This document shows, piece after piece, positions 28,663 to 37,288 of a stretch of 64,000 nt of DNA. The stretch is from Bradyrhizobium sp. CIAT3101 (GTDB lineage: Bacteria > Pseudomonadota > Alphaproteobacteria > Rhizobiales > Xanthobacteraceae): contig NZ_CP121634.1 in NCBI RefSeq assembly GCF_029714945.1, positions 6,283,001 through 6,347,000 of the forward strand, written 5' to 3'. Each line of letters opens with the position of its first letter. Within the stretch, counting starts at the first letter, position 1. The notes beneath the pieces are model-generated. The model ran no database searches, was not told where the DNA came from, and was given only the letters and a program-made list of their open reading frames with translations. A program made the position numbers and the translations under genes.

Positions 28663-29820
28663 ATGAGCACGGCCGCGACGTCCTTTCCGGAGAGGAATGC
28701 CGCAGAGGTCGCGGATCTCGTCCTCACGCCCGAGGCGGCTGCGCCCGAGGTGCTGGCGCGGCGGATCCGTCAGCGCCGGCAGATGTATATCGGCCAGGTC
28801 GTCAGCTACTCCCTCGGCGCCTCTGTCCTGCTGCTCTACGCCTATGACGGCGCCGTTCACATCAACGTTCCGTCGCTGTTCTGGGTCGGTGGCCTCTCGA
28901 TCATCGGCATCTTCGTGGTGATGTCGGAGGCCGGCGTCGGCGACAAGCACACCGACCATTATCTCACGGTGTTCCAGATCTCGGCGCATATGGCGCTGCA
29001 GTTCGTGTTCCTGCTGTCGGTACCGACGATCGGCATCGCCTTCATCAGCGTGCTGTTCCTGATCTTCGCATTCGGCACGCTGCGCATGACCTCGGCCCAG
29101 GCGATGCTGACCTGGGCACTCGCCTCCGCAGCACTTGCGGCCGTGTTCCTCGGCTCGGACCTGCCGATCGGCATGCCCGTGGCGACGCGGCTGCAGCGGA
29201 CCGCCTCGATGCTCTGCTTCATGCTGGTGATCGGCCAGTGCGCCTTCCTCGGCCTGTTCGGCGCCACGCTGCGCAAGATCCTCTACCGGCGCAGCATCGA
29301 GCTGAAAGATGCCTATCGACGCATCGAGGAGCTCGCCGAGCTCGACGAGCTGACCGGCTCCTACAATCGCCGCTGCATCATGCGACTTCTCGACGCGGAG
29401 ATGGAAAAGTCGCGGCAGGCGACCGCGCCTTGCGCCATCGCGCTGATCGATCTCGACTGGTTCAAGCGCATCAACGACGCCCACGGCCATCCCGTCGGCG
29501 ACGAGGTGCTGCGCACCTTCGCCATCACCATCTTCGCCAATATCCGGCCCGACGACCGTTTCGGCCGCTATGGCGGCGAGGAGTTTCTGCTGCTGCTGCC
29601 CGGCACCGCGAGCGAGGCCGCATCGCGCATGCTCGATCGGCTGCGCAGCATCGTCGCCGAGCTCGACTGGAGCGCATTCTCGCCCGGCATGCGCGTGACG
29701 ATTTCCGCCGGCGTCGTGACGCTGCGCGACAATGATACTGCCGACACGTTTCTCGCGCGCGCCGACAGCGCGCTCTATTCCGCCAAGGCGCAAGGGCGCA
29801 ACCGCATTGCTACGAGCTGA
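28663..29820 (+). CDS. membrane diguanylate cyclase (GGDEF)
   Basis: A 385-residue inner-membrane protein that probably makes cyclic di-GMP. Six hydrophobic segments lie between about residues 43 and 203. A short coiled linker (SIELKDAYRRIEELAEL) leads to the GGDEF domain, which has LDELTGSYNRR, LIDLDWFKRINDAHGHPVGD and the active-site GGEEF at 304-308. The inhibitory I-site RxxD is intact (RPDD, 295-298), so product feedback is expected. There is no EAL domain. The ATG at 28663 follows GGCGGGA. The sensory role of the membrane part is unknown. Confidence 0.9.
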   Translation: MSTAATSFPERNAAEVADLVLTPEAAAPEVLARRIRQRRQMYIGQVVSYSLGASVLLLYAYDGAVHINVPSLFWVGGLSIIGIFVVMSEAGVGDKHTDHYLTVFQISAHMALQFVFLLSVPTIGIAFISVLFLIFAFGTLRMTSAQAMLTWALASAALAAVFLGSDLPIGMPVATRLQRTASMLCFMLVIGQCAFLGLFGATLRKILYRRSIELKDAYRRIEELAELDELTGSYNRRCIMRLLDAEMEKSRQATAPCAIALIDLDWFKRINDAHGHPVGDEVLRTFAITIFANIRPDDRFGRYGGEEFLLLLPGTASEAASRMLDRLRSIVAELDWSAFSPGMRVTISAGVVTLRDNDTADTFLARADSALYSAKAQGRNRIATS

Positions 29821-29883
29821 CCGATCCATTTCCCGCCGGTGCGTGAGAATACGCCGCCGGACCGAACGCTCCAGGACAGGGCT

Positions 29884-30984
29884 ATGAACTCTAAAACCGT
29901 CAAGTCATCCGAGAATTTGCTCGAGGAATTGCAGTCGGCGCTTTCGCACGGCACCGTCGCGCGCCGGGTCGAGACGCTACGCCGCGTCACCGACCTCTTC
30001 GTCAACAACGCGGTGGATTATTCCGACGACCATGTCCGCGTCTTCGACGACGTGTTCCAGTGCCTGATCGAGCAGATCGAGACCTCGGCAAAAGCGCTGC
30101 TCGCCGACCGGCTCGCGCCGATCCCGGCCGCACCGCCCCAGATCATCCGCACGCTCGCACTCGACGATGTGATCGAGGTCGCCGGCCCCGTGCTGACGAA
30201 GTCGGAGCGGCTGGACGAGACGACCCTGATCGAGATCGCGCGCAGCAAGAGCCAGGCCCATCTCAAGGCGATCTCGCTGCGGCGGGTGCTGTCGGAGGCG
30301 CTGACCGACGTGCTGGTGAGCCGCGGCAACAACGACGTGGTGCAGTCGACCGTCAGCAATCCGGGTGCGCAGCTCTCCGAGGGCAGCCTCACCGACCTCG
30401 TGACGCGCGCCGAACGCGACGACGATCTTGCCACTTGCATCGGCGTGCGGCCCGACCTGCCGCGCCATCATTATCTGAAGCTGATCGCCAAGGCTTCCCT
30501 GAGCGTGCGCAGGAAGCTGGAGGCCGCTCATCCGGAGCTCGCCGACGAAGTGTCGAGCGTGGTCCAGGAAGCGGCGCAGCGGGTCCGGGCCGCCGCGATG
30601 ACCCGGCAGACCGAAATGGCGCGCGCGCTGGTGAAATCACTTCACGACGACGGCCGTCTCAACGAATTCCAGGTCACGACTTTCGCCGAGCAGGGCAAGT
30701 TCGACGAGACCAATGCGGGGCTCGCGGCACTGGCCGGCGTTTCGGTCGAGACCGCCGAAAACATGATGATCGAGAGCCGGACCGAGGGCGTGATGATCCT
30801 CGCCAAGGTCGCCGGCATGCAATGGTCGAGCGTGCGCGCGATCATCGCCATGCGCGAAAAGCTCTCCGGCGGCTCGCAGACCGACATGCTGATCCTGCGC
30901 GATACCTACGAAGCCCTGCGCAGCTCGACGGCTCAGCAGGTGCTGCGCTTCCACCGCATGCAGAACACGACGTCCGCGGCCTGA
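29884..30984 (+). CDS. DUF2336 protein
   Basis: A 366-residue soluble, almost entirely helical protein of the DUF2336 family, found in alphaproteobacteria. Helical-repeat-like blocks include NLLEELQSALSHGTVARRVE, LRRVTDLFVNNAVDYSDDHV and ETAENMMIESRTEGVMILAK. The family is often encoded near cyclic di-GMP, motility or two-component genes, and here it follows a diguanylate cyclase by 63 bases, so a signalling role is plausible but untested. AGGACAGG precedes the ATG at 29884. It is the last native gene before the low-GC insert. Confidence 0.85.
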   Translation: MNSKTVKSSENLLEELQSALSHGTVARRVETLRRVTDLFVNNAVDYSDDHVRVFDDVFQCLIEQIETSAKALLADRLAPIPAAPPQIIRTLALDDVIEVAGPVLTKSERLDETTLIEIARSKSQAHLKAISLRRVLSEALTDVLVSRGNNDVVQSTVSNPGAQLSEGSLTDLVTRAERDDDLATCIGVRPDLPRHHYLKLIAKASLSVRRKLEAAHPELADEVSSVVQEAAQRVRAAAMTRQTEMARALVKSLHDDGRLNEFQVTTFAEQGKFDETNAGLAALAGVSVETAENMMIESRTEGVMILAKVAGMQWSSVRAIIAMREKLSGGSQTDMLILRDTYEALRSSTAQQVLRFHRMQNTTSAA

Positions 30985-31072
30985 GGTTGGACTAACCACA
31001 CCTTTGAGCAAAAGAGAGTCTCATAATTTCTTGGCGATCAAGTCCCTCGCAACTGGCCGCCGAATTGTGCCT

Positions 31073-33910
31073 TCATATGCTCTGAATTTCGCCCGCCGCC
31101 AAGGTCACCAAGTCATTCGGATGCTTAAATCGCGTCAGCTCTTGAGCCATCAGCAGTTCAGCATGATCCCGAGCGAGATCCATTTGCCGCTTCCGATCGG
31201 CAGAATCTCTCGCTCTCGGCTCGCCGTCCTCGCAACCTCGGGACAAGAGCCGCCTGACAATACTTGTGTTCACAGCAGGAGCGGATCCCGACTCCTGAGT
31301 TAGCACGATCAACCTCTCGCTCAGAGTGTGACCTTGATCGTTTTGAAACCTCGCCAAAAATGCTGCAATAAACTCTTCCGCTCCTTGGCTGGCGAGAGCC
31401 GCATAGCTTCCGTTAAAGTGATCGGCTGTTACACTTCCGATGAGCCAATTCAGAAACTGGGTTGAGAAATCGACCAGTACACGTTCGCCTGGGATCCAGT
31501 CAGCTCGGCGTGTCGTGGCGCTAACGACAGTTCTCCCACCAAATTCCGCAAACCTGCCTCTCATATGACTTGGCAGGCGCATCGTAAATCTCTCTCGGTC
31601 TCCCGTTTCCTCAATTTCGATATCAAAGAAGGGAGTCGCGCGCTTGATAAAAGCTGCAACATCCACAGTCGCATATTGACCGAGAGACTCCAAATCCAAC
31701 GCTCCTGTAGACGCAGCCAAACTCAATACATCGTCTTGAATTAGCTTCGCCCTCTTTGCTTGATTCAAAGCAGCGTCGATACGATCTTGCGTCCGATCGA
31801 CACGCCCGTTCTGCGCCTCCTCGATCAGTGCAGTAATGTCCACGCGCTCCAGCAGCTCACCAAGAATATCTGCCGCGTAGCGCTCATCGAACTCAGGACC
31901 AACAGTCGCCATCTCTCGGACGATCGTGTCAAGCCGCTCAAACAAAATCGAGACTATTTCATTGTCGATAGTATCTCGCGCAAGGAAGTTTATTACGATC
32001 ACTTGTTGTTTTTGCCCATAGCGATAGAGGCGACCTATCCGCTGCGAAATTCTCGCAGGATTCCACGGAAGGTCGTAGTTGATCATTATGTGGCAATCCT
32101 TGTGAAGATTCAGACCTTCACCGCCCGCTTCGGTTGATATGAGAATTGGGTTTTCAGATTCAAAAGACTTGATAGCCTCACGCTTCTCTTCAACAGTCTT
32201 GCTACCGTTGATGATTTCAGGCTTCTCACCGGAGATAGATTGCAGCCGATAGAGTAGATACGCCTGAGTCGACCGGTACTCCGTAAAGATCAGAACCTTC
32301 TTTTTCTGAACAAGGACAATGTCTCGAACCAGGGAAACCAGAGCGTCGCCCTTCTTGTCATTCCTCATGGCCTCGGCTGCCTTGGCCATCAAATCGCGCA
32401 GCAACTGCGTTTCCGTTTCGAAGAATGGAGCACGTCCCGGTCCGCGAGAGCGTTCATCTAGCTGATCATCTCCATCGGATTCTTCATCATCCAACGCCGC
32501 ATATTGTGCGTTGTCCGCATCGCCTTGTGCAGTGAGCCGCTCAAACCTATTCTTCAGCGCAATATAAAGTGCCGCTATCGATGAAGACGCCATCTTTCGA
32601 TAGATCGTCATGACGAATCCAATCGCCCTACCCTCGGCGCCGCCCAAAGAGTCACCCGCGCGATAGCCCAAACGGAGATAATCACGGAGCTGGCGTTCAA
32701 GGAGCTCGAATTGAGGATCGTGATCTATCGTTGCGCGCCGAACGATCAATCCTTTGAACAGAAAAGCGCCATCCAGATCGACCGCGTCAATTTTTCGATT
32801 TCGAAGGACTATCTCCTGAACAACGTCTGGTTCAGTCTCAATCTCCGCTATTGCCTTCGCAAGATCGGGACGCACAAGCGTCAGCAGATTTCGAAATCTC
32901 CCTGTGTCACCCTGGTGTGGCGTGCCTGTGAGCAAGACGAGCCTATCAGTCTTTGAGCGCAGCGCCTGCGCCAGCTTAAATCGAAGCGTAGATCGTCCTC
33001 TATCGTCCCGTGCAAGCCTATGCGCTTCATCAAAAACAATCAGATCCCACGTTCCAGCAGCCAACAACATACCAAACGATGTTGAATCATTCGCTCCATC
33101 GTCTTCGGCGTCACGTGGCTTCGCCAGATCAAGCGAGACGATCACTCGTTCGAAGAGCCCCCATTCTTTATGATCTGAGATACGAAAATCTGACCCAAAG
33201 ATCAGAAAACGCCGATCAAACTTCGAAAGCATCTCCTCTTTCCACTGACGGGTCAGGCCAGATGGAACGACGAACAAAATTCTTCGCAGATTTTGCCGAC
33301 GCTCAAGGGCAGCCAACAGCAGGCCCACTTCTATAGTTTTTCCTAAGCCAACATCGTCAGCAATAAGCCAATTTGTCTGTCCTGAGTTCACTATGCGATG
33401 AACAAGCGAAATCTGGTGAGGCAAGGGATCGACGTCGAGCCGATCTAGAGCTCCGGTCGCCTCGTTCCACTTACTCAGCGCATGCGCAATAATATTTAGT
33501 GAGAAACGCTCAGCTCCGTTTTCGGCAATTGGACCTGCTCGGCGAAAAAGAAGCTCCGGATCCATAATTCGACGCAATCGCTCGAACGGGAGCCAAATCG
33601 ATTGACCCGTCGAATGCAACTGGACGAGAACCTGCAAGCGGGTCGCCAGCTCACGTACATGTAGGACGCTTCCTGCGCCTAAAGTTTCTCTAACGCCGGA
33701 AAGAGGTACATCTTGGACGCAATGCCCTATCTGAAGCCCACAGCCCCACTCATCGGGCCCCAAAGTGCCTCTACCAGTGCTTGGTCCAAAATCCACCTCG
33801 ATCAGGGGGCCGTTCGACGTTTCTCTCGCGGCTACAACGACGCCGATTTCGCTTGGATTGGATCGCCGACAGACCCAAGCGCCTTCGATAGGGACAAGCT
33901 GATCAATCAT
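31073..33910 (-). CDS. large RapA-like SNF2 helicase, candidate defence protein
   Basis: A 945-residue SNF2-family ATPase. Motif I is DDVGLGKT (185-192), motif II DEAH (294-297), motif III LTGTPHQ (328-334) and helicase C-terminal motifs STEAGGEGLN (592-601) and QRIGRLYRYGQ (622-632). About 160 residues precede motif I, and a further 280 follow the helicase core. The core order and motifs resemble RapA/HepA and SNF2 proteins of defence modules, but no sigma/RNA-polymerase adaptor is evident. Codon usage is AT-richer than the flanks. It starts 12 bases after an unknown gene at 33923-34885, with which it forms a two-gene unit. Confidence 0.85.
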   Translation of the reverse strand: MIDQLVPIEGAWVCRRSNPSEIGVVVAARETSNGPLIEVDFGPSTGRGTLGPDEWGCGLQIGHCVQDVPLSGVRETLGAGSVLHVRELATRLQVLVQLHSTGQSIWLPFERLRRIMDPELLFRRAGPIAENGAERFSLNIIAHALSKWNEATGALDRLDVDPLPHQISLVHRIVNSGQTNWLIADDVGLGKTIEVGLLLAALERRQNLRRILFVVPSGLTRQWKEEMLSKFDRRFLIFGSDFRISDHKEWGLFERVIVSLDLAKPRDAEDDGANDSTSFGMLLAAGTWDLIVFDEAHRLARDDRGRSTLRFKLAQALRSKTDRLVLLTGTPHQGDTGRFRNLLTLVRPDLAKAIAEIETEPDVVQEIVLRNRKIDAVDLDGAFLFKGLIVRRATIDHDPQFELLERQLRDYLRLGYRAGDSLGGAEGRAIGFVMTIYRKMASSSIAALYIALKNRFERLTAQGDADNAQYAALDDEESDGDDQLDERSRGPGRAPFFETETQLLRDLMAKAAEAMRNDKKGDALVSLVRDIVLVQKKKVLIFTEYRSTQAYLLYRLQSISGEKPEIINGSKTVEEKREAIKSFESENPILISTEAGGEGLNLHKDCHIMINYDLPWNPARISQRIGRLYRYGQKQQVIVINFLARDTIDNEIVSILFERLDTIVREMATVGPEFDERYAADILGELLERVDITALIEEAQNGRVDRTQDRIDAALNQAKRAKLIQDDVLSLAASTGALDLESLGQYATVDVAAFIKRATPFFDIEIEETGDRERFTMRLPSHMRGRFAEFGGRTVVSATTRRADWIPGERVLVDFSTQFLNWLIGSVTADHFNGSYAALASQGAEEFIAAFLARFQNDQGHTLSERLIVLTQESGSAPAVNTSIVRRLLSRGCEDGEPRARDSADRKRQMDLARDHAELLMAQELTRFKHPNDLVTLAAGEIQSI

Positions 33911-33922
33911 TAAATTAGTTAC

Positions 33923-34885
33923 TTAGTTGGCGGCCACTTCGGATGCTTTAGCTGTTAGGTGTGAGAGCCCCCACGTATCGGTGTTTAGGCGCACAAGCTG
34001 CCCCGTACGGGAAGGAGTTCCAAGGAGCGTACCGTCAAGAGAGTTTCCTCCGAAGCTCGCAGACGAAGCTTGCCCGCCATCCCGTTTGAGTTCGTGAGGA
34101 AGATCGAGCGCACCCGCGGAAAACGCCTCTAGTCGAAAGGTCGTATAATCAATAAACGACCAAAACATTGGGTCTCCAAATGGAACTGAGAGCCAATCAT
34201 CATACCAGTCATCTCGAATGATACATTCGGCCGGCAACCCTTTTGCCAAAAGCGCCATTCGCGCCGCTCTGCTCCAAGTAAGCATCGCTCGTCCGGAATC
34301 CGGAACGAATGGCGCTCCCAACCTTGACCGGCGAACACTCCAGAATTTCGGGCTCTCGCTCCAACCGAGTTTCAAATGAAACGCGCAGAGAATCTCATCT
34401 GCAGTAACATCGTGAAGCGCTAGATCTGATATCGCTCTGAAGGATGACGGGTGACTGAAACAATCGAACAGCTCAACAAATTGTTGATAGAGCTCCTTGT
34501 GGCGACTTTTGGCAGGAACATCGAGCAGACTTAGCAGCCATCGAGCTCTCCGCTCCGACATAGCCTCGGCTTCGGGCCTATGACGAGGCGGTGCAAATGG
34601 CTGTTCGGCAGCCCTCGCATCAAAACGAGGAAGTTCGACATAGTCGAACCAGCCGGACTGCCGTCCGAGGAGGGGGGCGGGGGCTTCCGACCGCTTAGAC
34701 AACGGGTCCCAAAAGTCCCAATCTCGCGCTTCGAAGACTTGCTCAAGCGCGAGAACACGGGGATCAATCCGGCTCGGCGGTTCCCAATGGTCCGCTGCTG
34801 CAATAAGTCCAAGAGGTTCCGGCCGAAAATCTTCGGCCTTCCAAAAAGAAAGCATTGCCCCGCTGCGGCGACCACAAAAGCGCAT
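33923..34885 (-). CDS. unknown protein encoded upstream of the SNF2 helicase
   Basis: A 320-residue soluble protein that I do not recognise. It is rich in Trp, Phe and Asp (ARDWDFWDP, GWFDYVELPRFD, DDWYDDWLSVPFGDP) with helical stretches (SERRARWLLSLLDVPAKSRH, ELYQQFVELFDCFSH). There is no transmembrane segment, signal peptide, nuclease motif or P-loop that I can see. The ATG at 34885 has GGGAGGGG just upstream. The helicase gene follows after 12 bases, so the two proteins are probably made together. Likely roles are recognition or recruitment for the helicase, but this is inference. Confidence 0.75.
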   Translation of the reverse strand: MRFCGRRSGAMLSFWKAEDFRPEPLGLIAAADHWEPPSRIDPRVLALEQVFEARDWDFWDPLSKRSEAPAPLLGRQSGWFDYVELPRFDARAAEQPFAPPRHRPEAEAMSERRARWLLSLLDVPAKSRHKELYQQFVELFDCFSHPSSFRAISDLALHDVTADEILCAFHLKLGWSESPKFWSVRRSRLGAPFVPDSGRAMLTWSRAARMALLAKGLPAECIIRDDWYDDWLSVPFGDPMFWSFIDYTTFRLEAFSAGALDLPHELKRDGGQASSASFGGNSLDGTLLGTPSRTGQLVRLNTDTWGLSHLTAKASEVAAN

Positions 34886-35008
34886 CGCCCCTCCCTAGGG
34901 GATCATTCCTCAACGTCCAGCTGCATGCAAGATGAGCATCACGCAAAAGAGACTCTCTACGCCAAATGGCTAAGAGAGCTAGTCTGGTGCTTCCTCCTAG
35001 GGAGCAAA

Positions 35009-35647
35009 TTAATACCGCAACACCCTCGATCCAACCGCCGCGCCGATCGCGGTCACGACCGCGGTCGCGATCGTGTACCAGGTCGCGACGAACAGCGGCG
35101 AGTCGTCGGTGCAGTGCGAGGCGTAGAGCGTCGCGGCGAGCCCGGCCGACAACAGGCCGGCGAGCGCGCCGGCAAGCGCCGGCCGCGACGGCGCACCATG
35201 GCGCAGACCGAACAGGGCGCCCGCGAGCAGCGGCAGCGACATCGCCGGGATCGCCACCATGCACCACCGCGAGTTCTTGCCGACGAGCCGCATCGTCATC
35301 GGCATGGCCGGCGTCATCATCGCTTCACTGCCGATCGCGACCGCAAGCAGCCCAACGGGGAGCAACAGCAGCCAGCCCCAGCCGCGCATCAAGGCTTCGG
35401 GCCGAGACAGATGCAGGCTGATGATGATCGCGGGGATCGCGAGCGACAAGGTAACGGCGAACTTCGTGTCGAAGAACGGGTTGTGCATCGCCGTCATCAC
35501 GTCCGGCCGCACGCCCAGGAAGGTTGCAAAAATCAGGATCGAGAACGGCGCTGCCACCAACAGGCCCATGGTCAGCAAGCCGCCGACGCGCGGGGCACGG
35601 TGGGCATTGTCGGCCGCGAGGCTGCGAATGAGTTGATCGGTGTCCAT
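35009..35647 (-). CDS. NrsF/DUF1109-type membrane anti-sigma factor
   Basis: A 212-residue protein with about six transmembrane helices and the NrsF (DUF1109) signature cysteines: one in NSRWCMVAIP and one in SHCTDDSPLF. In Caulobacter and relatives, NrsF proteins hold SigF-type ECF sigma factors at the inner membrane and release them under metal or oxidative stress through these cysteines. The gene starts 2 bases after the stop of the ECF sigma gene at 35650-36195, as in that system. The 3' end is intact, so the adjacent insertion did not truncate it. Confidence 0.9.
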   Translation of the reverse strand: MDTDQLIRSLAADNAHRAPRVGGLLTMGLLVAAPFSILIFATFLGVRPDVMTAMHNPFFDTKFAVTLSLAIPAIIISLHLSRPEALMRGWGWLLLLPVGLLAVAIGSEAMMTPAMPMTMRLVGKNSRWCMVAIPAMSLPLLAGALFGLRHGAPSRPALAGALAGLLSAGLAATLYASHCTDDSPLFVATWYTIATAVVTAIGAAVGSRVLRY

Positions 35648-35649
35648 GA

Positions 35650-36195
35650 CTAGTGGTCCCGTAGTTTGGCCGTCAGGGCCGCAAGGCCCCGGTGCAGCGC
35701 GACCCGCACGGCACCTTCGCTCATCGAGAATTTCGTCGCCGTATCCTTGATCGAGGCGCTGTCGACGGCGATCGACTGCAACACGTCGCGCTGGCGCTGC
35801 GGCAGCGTATTGAGCTGCGCGGTGACCTCGCCTGCCGAGGCCGTCTCCTGCGGCGTCTCGCCGGGCAGCGTTTCGGCGAAATCGTCGATGTTGACGAAGA
35901 CACGCCGGCCGCGACGCCGGAGCGCATCGATCAGCTTGTTGCGCGCGATCGCGAACAGCCAGGGGGCGAAGGGCGCTTCGCTATCCCAGGTGTGCCGCTT
36001 CAGATGCACCGCCAACAAAATCTCCTGCACGATATCCTCGGCCTGATCGGGAGGCTGCCCGGCCCTCGCCAGGCCGCGCCTTGCGGCAGCGCGCAGCACC
36101 GGCGTGACCGCCTTCAACAGGCGATGATACGCCGCATCATCGCCTGCCATGGCCGACCGCATCAGGTCGGTCCACTCGTCCTCACGTCCGCGCAC
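35650..36195 (-). CDS. SigF-type ECF sigma factor
   Basis: A 181-residue ECF sigma factor. Region 2 (VTPVLRAAARRGLARAGQPP, QAEDIVQEILLAVHLKRHTW, APWLFAIARNKLIDALRRRG) and region 4 (LNTLPQRQRDVLQSIAVDS, TKFSMSEGAVRVALHRGLAA) are clear. It starts at a GTG preceded by GAGGGG. The NrsF-like anti-sigma is encoded 2 bases downstream, which places it with the SigF-NrsF systems. A candidate autoregulatory promoter lies upstream at 36217-36241. Targets elsewhere in the genome cannot be seen from here. Confidence 0.9.
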   Translation of the reverse strand: MRGREDEWTDLMRSAMAGDDAAYHRLLKAVTPVLRAAARRGLARAGQPPDQAEDIVQEILLAVHLKRHTWDSEAPFAPWLFAIARNKLIDALRRRGRRVFVNIDDFAETLPGETPQETASAGEVTAQLNTLPQRQRDVLQSIAVDSASIKDTATKFSMSEGAVRVALHRGLAALTAKLRDH

Positions 36196-36216
36196 GCGCG
36201 CCCCTCACCATTGCAA

Positions 36217-36241
36217 TTCGGCCGCTCTTTCAATTTGTTAC
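36217..36241 (-). promoter_or_regulatory. candidate SigF-type ECF promoter of the sigma/NrsF operon
   Basis: Reading leftward, GTAAC is followed after 16 bases by CGAA, matching the GTAAC-N16-CGAA form known for Caulobacter SigF promoters. The -10 side is about 20 bases upstream of the sigma GTG start. Autoregulation would be typical. The motif is short, so chance occurrence is possible. Confidence 0.5.
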
Positions 36242-36486
36242 GTCGGGGCCTACTTGATCACAAAGTCGTGATCAAGACTGATCCTGCCCCGAAGCAGCCG
36301 CAGAAAGCTCTCGCAGGGCTCATAACACCGATCGGTCCGTGCCGCACCCGGCGGGCCGATGCACCGGACAAGGTTTGCCCCGGTTTTGCCCGGTGTGGCC
36401 CGAAGATTCCCATATTTTGCCCCGTTGTCGTCATGGGCCGGGGTCTCTGTTCGCCCCGGGACGGGCGAATTGGGGAGATCATCAAC

Positions 36487-37167
36487 ATGATGAAAGCCAG
36501 CGGACACGCGGCATTGGTCGCTCTGACCGGACTATTCCTGCTGTTTGGAGCCTCGGTGCAGGCCGCACCGAGCGCTGCGAGCACGAATCCGGACGGCGCA
36601 AGCAAACAGGCCGATGAGGTCAAGCCGAGCAAGCAGCGACGCCATTCGTCGCGCCGCCACACCGACAGCAAGACGGCGCAGAAATCCGACGACAAGGCCG
36701 ACAAGACTGACAAGGCGGATGCCACGCCGCAGGCCGACCAGACCAAGGTCAGCAGCAAGTCCGCGACCGACGTCCCGGCCTCGAGCCAGATGCCGCCGGA
36801 AGTCGCCAATGCGAACGCGCAGCTCGCCGCCGCGGACACGCCGACTGCGGCCGCAGCCTCGGCGATGACGGGCCGCGCCAACGACAATGTGCAAGCAGCG
36901 ACCGACACGAACGCTGCCGCCAATGCCGAGAACCAGGTGGTCGCGCCCGACCAGCTCAACGACCTCGATCGCGCCTTGCCACAGGACAACCCGCCCGTGC
37001 AGAAGGCGGTGGTCGCCGCAACCGACGCGCAGCCGCGTCCCGCGCCGATGATGGCGAGCAGCCAGCCGAGCTCGGCCTGGGACCAGAGCTCGCTGATCGG
37101 CAAGATCTTCATCGGCGTCGGCACGCTGCTGACACTGGCCTCCGCCGCCCGCATGTTCATGGCTTAG
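36487..37167 (+). CDS. exported low-complexity protein with C-terminal membrane helix
   Basis: A 226-residue protein that I do not recognise. It has an N-terminal signal sequence (ALVALTGLFLLFGASVQAA), a middle region of about 160 residues rich in Ala, Asp, Lys, Gln and Thr (DDKADKTDKADATPQADQTK) and a C-terminal hydrophobic helix (SLIGKIFIGVGTLLTLASAA). GGGGAG lies upstream of the paired ATGs. The composition suggests a disordered periplasmic chain anchored at its C-terminus. It is divergent from the ECF sigma gene; dependence on that sigma is possible but no matching promoter was found upstream. Confidence 0.65.
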   Translation: MMKASGHAALVALTGLFLLFGASVQAAPSAASTNPDGASKQADEVKPSKQRRHSSRRHTDSKTAQKSDDKADKTDKADATPQADQTKVSSKSATDVPASSQMPPEVANANAQLAAADTPTAAAASAMTGRANDNVQAATDTNAAANAENQVVAPDQLNDLDRALPQDNPPVQKAVVAATDAQPRPAPMMASSQPSSAWDQSSLIGKIFIGVGTLLTLASAARMFMA

Positions 37168-37288
37168 GTCTTGGCCTAACGCCCCGTCTCGGGGCGCGCT
37201 GCGCGCGCGTCCCGGCCGCTTTTGGACCCCTTGAAGCCCACCCCGCCAGCGGGCACATTGCCTGCCCAATCAAACGCGTGGGTGGACC

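Noticed and set aside
31073..34885. Naming the helicase pair as DISARM, Zorya or BREX
   Set aside because: DrmA/B/C, ZorA/B and BrxC/PglX-type partners are absent in the flanks; only a helicase and one unknown gene are present.
30985..35008. A prophage or integrative element
   Set aside because: No integrase, transposase, tRNA or direct-repeat boundary was found around the low-GC genes.
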